Of a stretch of DNA of 17,427 nt, positions 15,863 to 17,427 are shown in pieces. Both the position numbers and the translations under genes were made by a program. Every line of letters starts with the position of its first letter. Within the stretch, counting starts at the first letter, position 1. The DNA comes from an uncultured Clostridia bacterium (lineage in GTDB: Bacteria; Bacillota; Clostridia; Christensenellales; Borkfalkiaceae), in the NCBI GenBank assembly GCA_905235815.1, contig CAJOMT010000016.1, forward strand, positions 1 through 17,427. Reading direction: 5' to 3'. Below the pieces are notes generated by a model. That model saw only the letters and a list, made by a program, of their open reading frames with translations, made no database searches and was not told the origin of the DNA.

Positions 15863-17427
15863 ATGGAAACTTACGGGCTTGAAAAATTGGGTATTATAAA
15901 CCCACTTCACGTTTACCGCAATCTCACCCCTGCAGAACTTACCGAAAAGGCTCTTGAAAGAGGAGAAGGTAAATTATCTAACACGGGCGCATTTGTCGTT
16001 TATACCGGTAAATATACCGGCCGTTCGCCTAACGATAAATTTATAGTAGACAGCGAAGGCGTTCACAACGATATCGCTTGGGGCAAAGTAAACGTACCCA
16101 TATCTCAAGAAAAATTTGACGCTTTATATGAAAAAGTAATAGCTTATCTTCAAAACAGAGAACTATTTATTTTCGACGGTTTTGCCGGCGGCGATAAAAA
16201 GTACCGCAAATCATTCAGAATAATCAACGAACTTGCGTCTCAAAATTTGTTTATAAGAGATTTGCTTATTCGCCCGACTGATGAAGAACTTGCAGCATTT
16301 AAAGAAGATTTTACGGTTATTGCCGCTCCTACTTTTAAATGTATTCCCGAAAGAGACGGCGTAAACAGCGAAGCGGCTATTATAATCGACTACGAAAAGA
16401 AAATCGTACTTATATGCGGATCTCAATACTCCGGCGAAATTAAAAAGAGCGTATTCTCGGTAATGAACTACCTTATGCCAAAAGAAGGCGTTTTCCCGAT
16501 GCACTGCTCGGCAAATATCGGCAAAGACGGAAATTCCGCAATATTCTTCGGACTCTCCGGTACAGGTAAAACTACCCTTTCCGCAGATCCCGACAGATAT
16601 TTGATAGGCGACGACGAACACGGCTGGTCCGATGATTCCGTATTCAACTTCGAGGGCGGTTGCTACGCTAAATGTATTAACTTATCCAAAGAAAACGAGC
16701 CTGAAATTTATAACGCAATAAAATTCGGCTCGCTCGTTGAAAACGTTATAATGGACGAGAATACGAGAGAATTTGATTTCAACGACGGCTCGCTTACCGA
16801 AAACACGAGAGTGGGCTATCCTATCTATTATATTCCCAACGCCGAACTTTCAGGCGTAGGCGCTCCACCGAAAACGGTTATATTCCTTACGGCAGACGCA
16901 TTCGGCGTTCTTCCCCCGATTTCGAGATTGACGCCTGAACAAGCGATGTATTACTTCGTTTCCGGCTATACTTCTAAACTTGCCGGAACTGAAAGAGGCA
17001 TCACCGAACCGCAACCCACTTTCTCGACTTGCTTCGGCGCTCCTTTCCTTCCGTTGGATCCGAGCATCTATGCTAAAATGTTGGAAGAAAAAATCGCAAA
17101 AACCGGCGCTAAGGTTTACCTCGTAAACACCGGCTGGACAGGTGGCGCTTACGGCGTAGGATCAAGAATGAAACTTCGTTATACCCGTGCAATGGTTGCG
17201 GCGGCTCTCGACGGCACGCTCGAAAATGCAACCTTTGTAAACGATAAGATATTCGGTGTTGCAGTTCCCACTTCTTGTCCTAACTGCCCCGATGACGTTA
17301 TGATTCCGGAAAACGCTTGGGCTGATAAAGCCGCCTATGAAGATACGGCTAAAAAACTTGCTAAATCTTTCGTAGACAACTTCAAAAAATATACTCATAT
17401 GCCCGAAAACGTTGTAAAGGCCGGACC
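15863..17427 (+). CDS. pckA: Phosphoenolpyruvate carboxykinase (ATP), 3' end cut by the window
   Basis: The 521 complete codons visible encode nearly all of ATP-dependent PEP carboxykinase, which interconverts oxaloacetate plus ATP with PEP plus CO2 and ADP. In fermenting anaerobes it often runs toward oxaloacetate. Motifs in order are YTGRSPNDKF, SVMNYLMPKEGVFPMHCSAN (metal and substrate site), the P-loop GLSGTGKTTLSADPDR, the kinase-2 motif IGDDEHGW, FNFEGGCYAKCINLS, FSTCFGAPFLPL and NTGWTGGAYGVGSRM. Typical enzymes have about 530 residues, so only some ten residues are missing at the right edge. I checked the frame codon by codon and found no break. The gene has the strongest ribosome site in the window (AGGAGG) and a near-consensus promoter, consistent with high expression. 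It is divergent from the NahK-like gene. Confidence -1.
   Translation, partial: METYGLEKLGIINPLHVYRNLTPAELTEKALERGEGKLSNTGAFVVYTGKYTGRSPNDKFIVDSEGVHNDIAWGKVNVPISQEKFDALYEKVIAYLQNRELFIFDGFAGGDKKYRKSFRIINELASQNLFIRDLLIRPTDEELAAFKEDFTVIAAPTFKCIPERDGVNSEAAIIIDYEKKIVLICGSQYSGEIKKSVFSVMNYLMPKEGVFPMHCSANIGKDGNSAIFFGLSGTGKTTLSADPDRYLIGDDEHGWSDDSVFNFEGGCYAKCINLSKENEPEIYNAIKFGSLVENVIMDENTREFDFNDGSLTENTRVGYPIYYIPNAELSGVGAPPKTVIFLTADAFGVLPPISRLTPEQAMYYFVSGYTSKLAGTERGITEPQPTFSTCFGAPFLPLDPSIYAKMLEEKIAKTGAKVYLVNTGWTGGAYGVGSRMKLRYTRAMVAAALDGTLENATFVNDKIFGVAVPTSCPNCPDDVMIPENAWADKAAYEDTAKKLAKSFVDNFKKYTHMPENVVKAG

Noticed and set aside
1..17427. CRISPR arrays, tRNA or rRNA genes, insertion sequences, attachment sites or phage genes
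   Set aside because: Reading both strands by eye showed no regular repeat-spacer pattern, cloverleaf, transposase or integrase. No intergenic stretch exceeds about 160 bases.

Overview
The window reads as an AT-rich chromosomal segment of an anaerobic, low-GC Gram-positive bacterium, most likely an uncultured member of the Clostridia (Bacillota). The evidence is ordinary consensus sigma-A promoters (TTGACN, 17 bp, TATAAT or TAAAAT), AGGAGG-type ribosome sites, Firmicutes-like topoisomerase sequences, a class I (archaeal-type) lysyl-tRNA synthetase, an N-acetylhexosamine 1-kinase-like enzyme and ATP-dependent PEP carboxykinase. The exact lineage cannot be fixed from the sequence. I see no rRNA, tRNA, CRISPR array, insertion sequence or phage gene.

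Layout. (1) Positions 1-8185, minus strand: one apparent operon, read from the right as parE, parC, a hypothetical gene, an iron-type alcohol dehydrogenase, a HAD-IIA phosphatase and a GlpA-like FAD dehydrogenase cut by the left edge. Junctions are overlapping or very short. Two places look lesioned: glpA is frameshifted by an apparent deletion near 824/825, and the end of parC meets an open reading frame in another frame near 3809-3821. (2) Positions 8294-10512, minus: a CMP-kinase-like P-loop protein and class I LysRS, 2 bp apart, driven by a perfect consensus promoter and closed by a clear intrinsic terminator. (3) Positions 10509-12368, minus: one 619-residue protein fusing mannose-6-phosphate isomerase to a ROK sugar kinase. 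(4) Positions 12414-14545, plus: topoisomerase III (topB), divergent from the fusion gene and ending in a 21-bp perfect inverted repeat that serves two convergent genes. (5) Positions 14585-15722, minus: a NahK-like kinase. (6) Positions 15793-17427, plus: pckA, cut by the right edge a few residues before its expected end.

How the genes fit together. Topoisomerase IV and topoisomerase III handle DNA decatenation. The fusion protein would phosphorylate a hexose such as mannose and isomerise it to fructose 6-phosphate. The NahK-like enzyme would feed N-acetylhexosamines into metabolism, and pckA connects oxaloacetate and PEP. The alcohol dehydrogenase, phosphatase and GlpA-like trio suggests redox or glycerol-phosphate metabolism riding on the topoisomerase IV transcript.

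I do not see a defence or other wholly new system. The observations most worth a second look are the isomerase-kinase fusion, the unresolved parC 3' end, two divergent genes predicted to make leaderless mRNAs from mutually exclusive promoters, an unusual KMSKS region in the LysRS, and the broken glpA.
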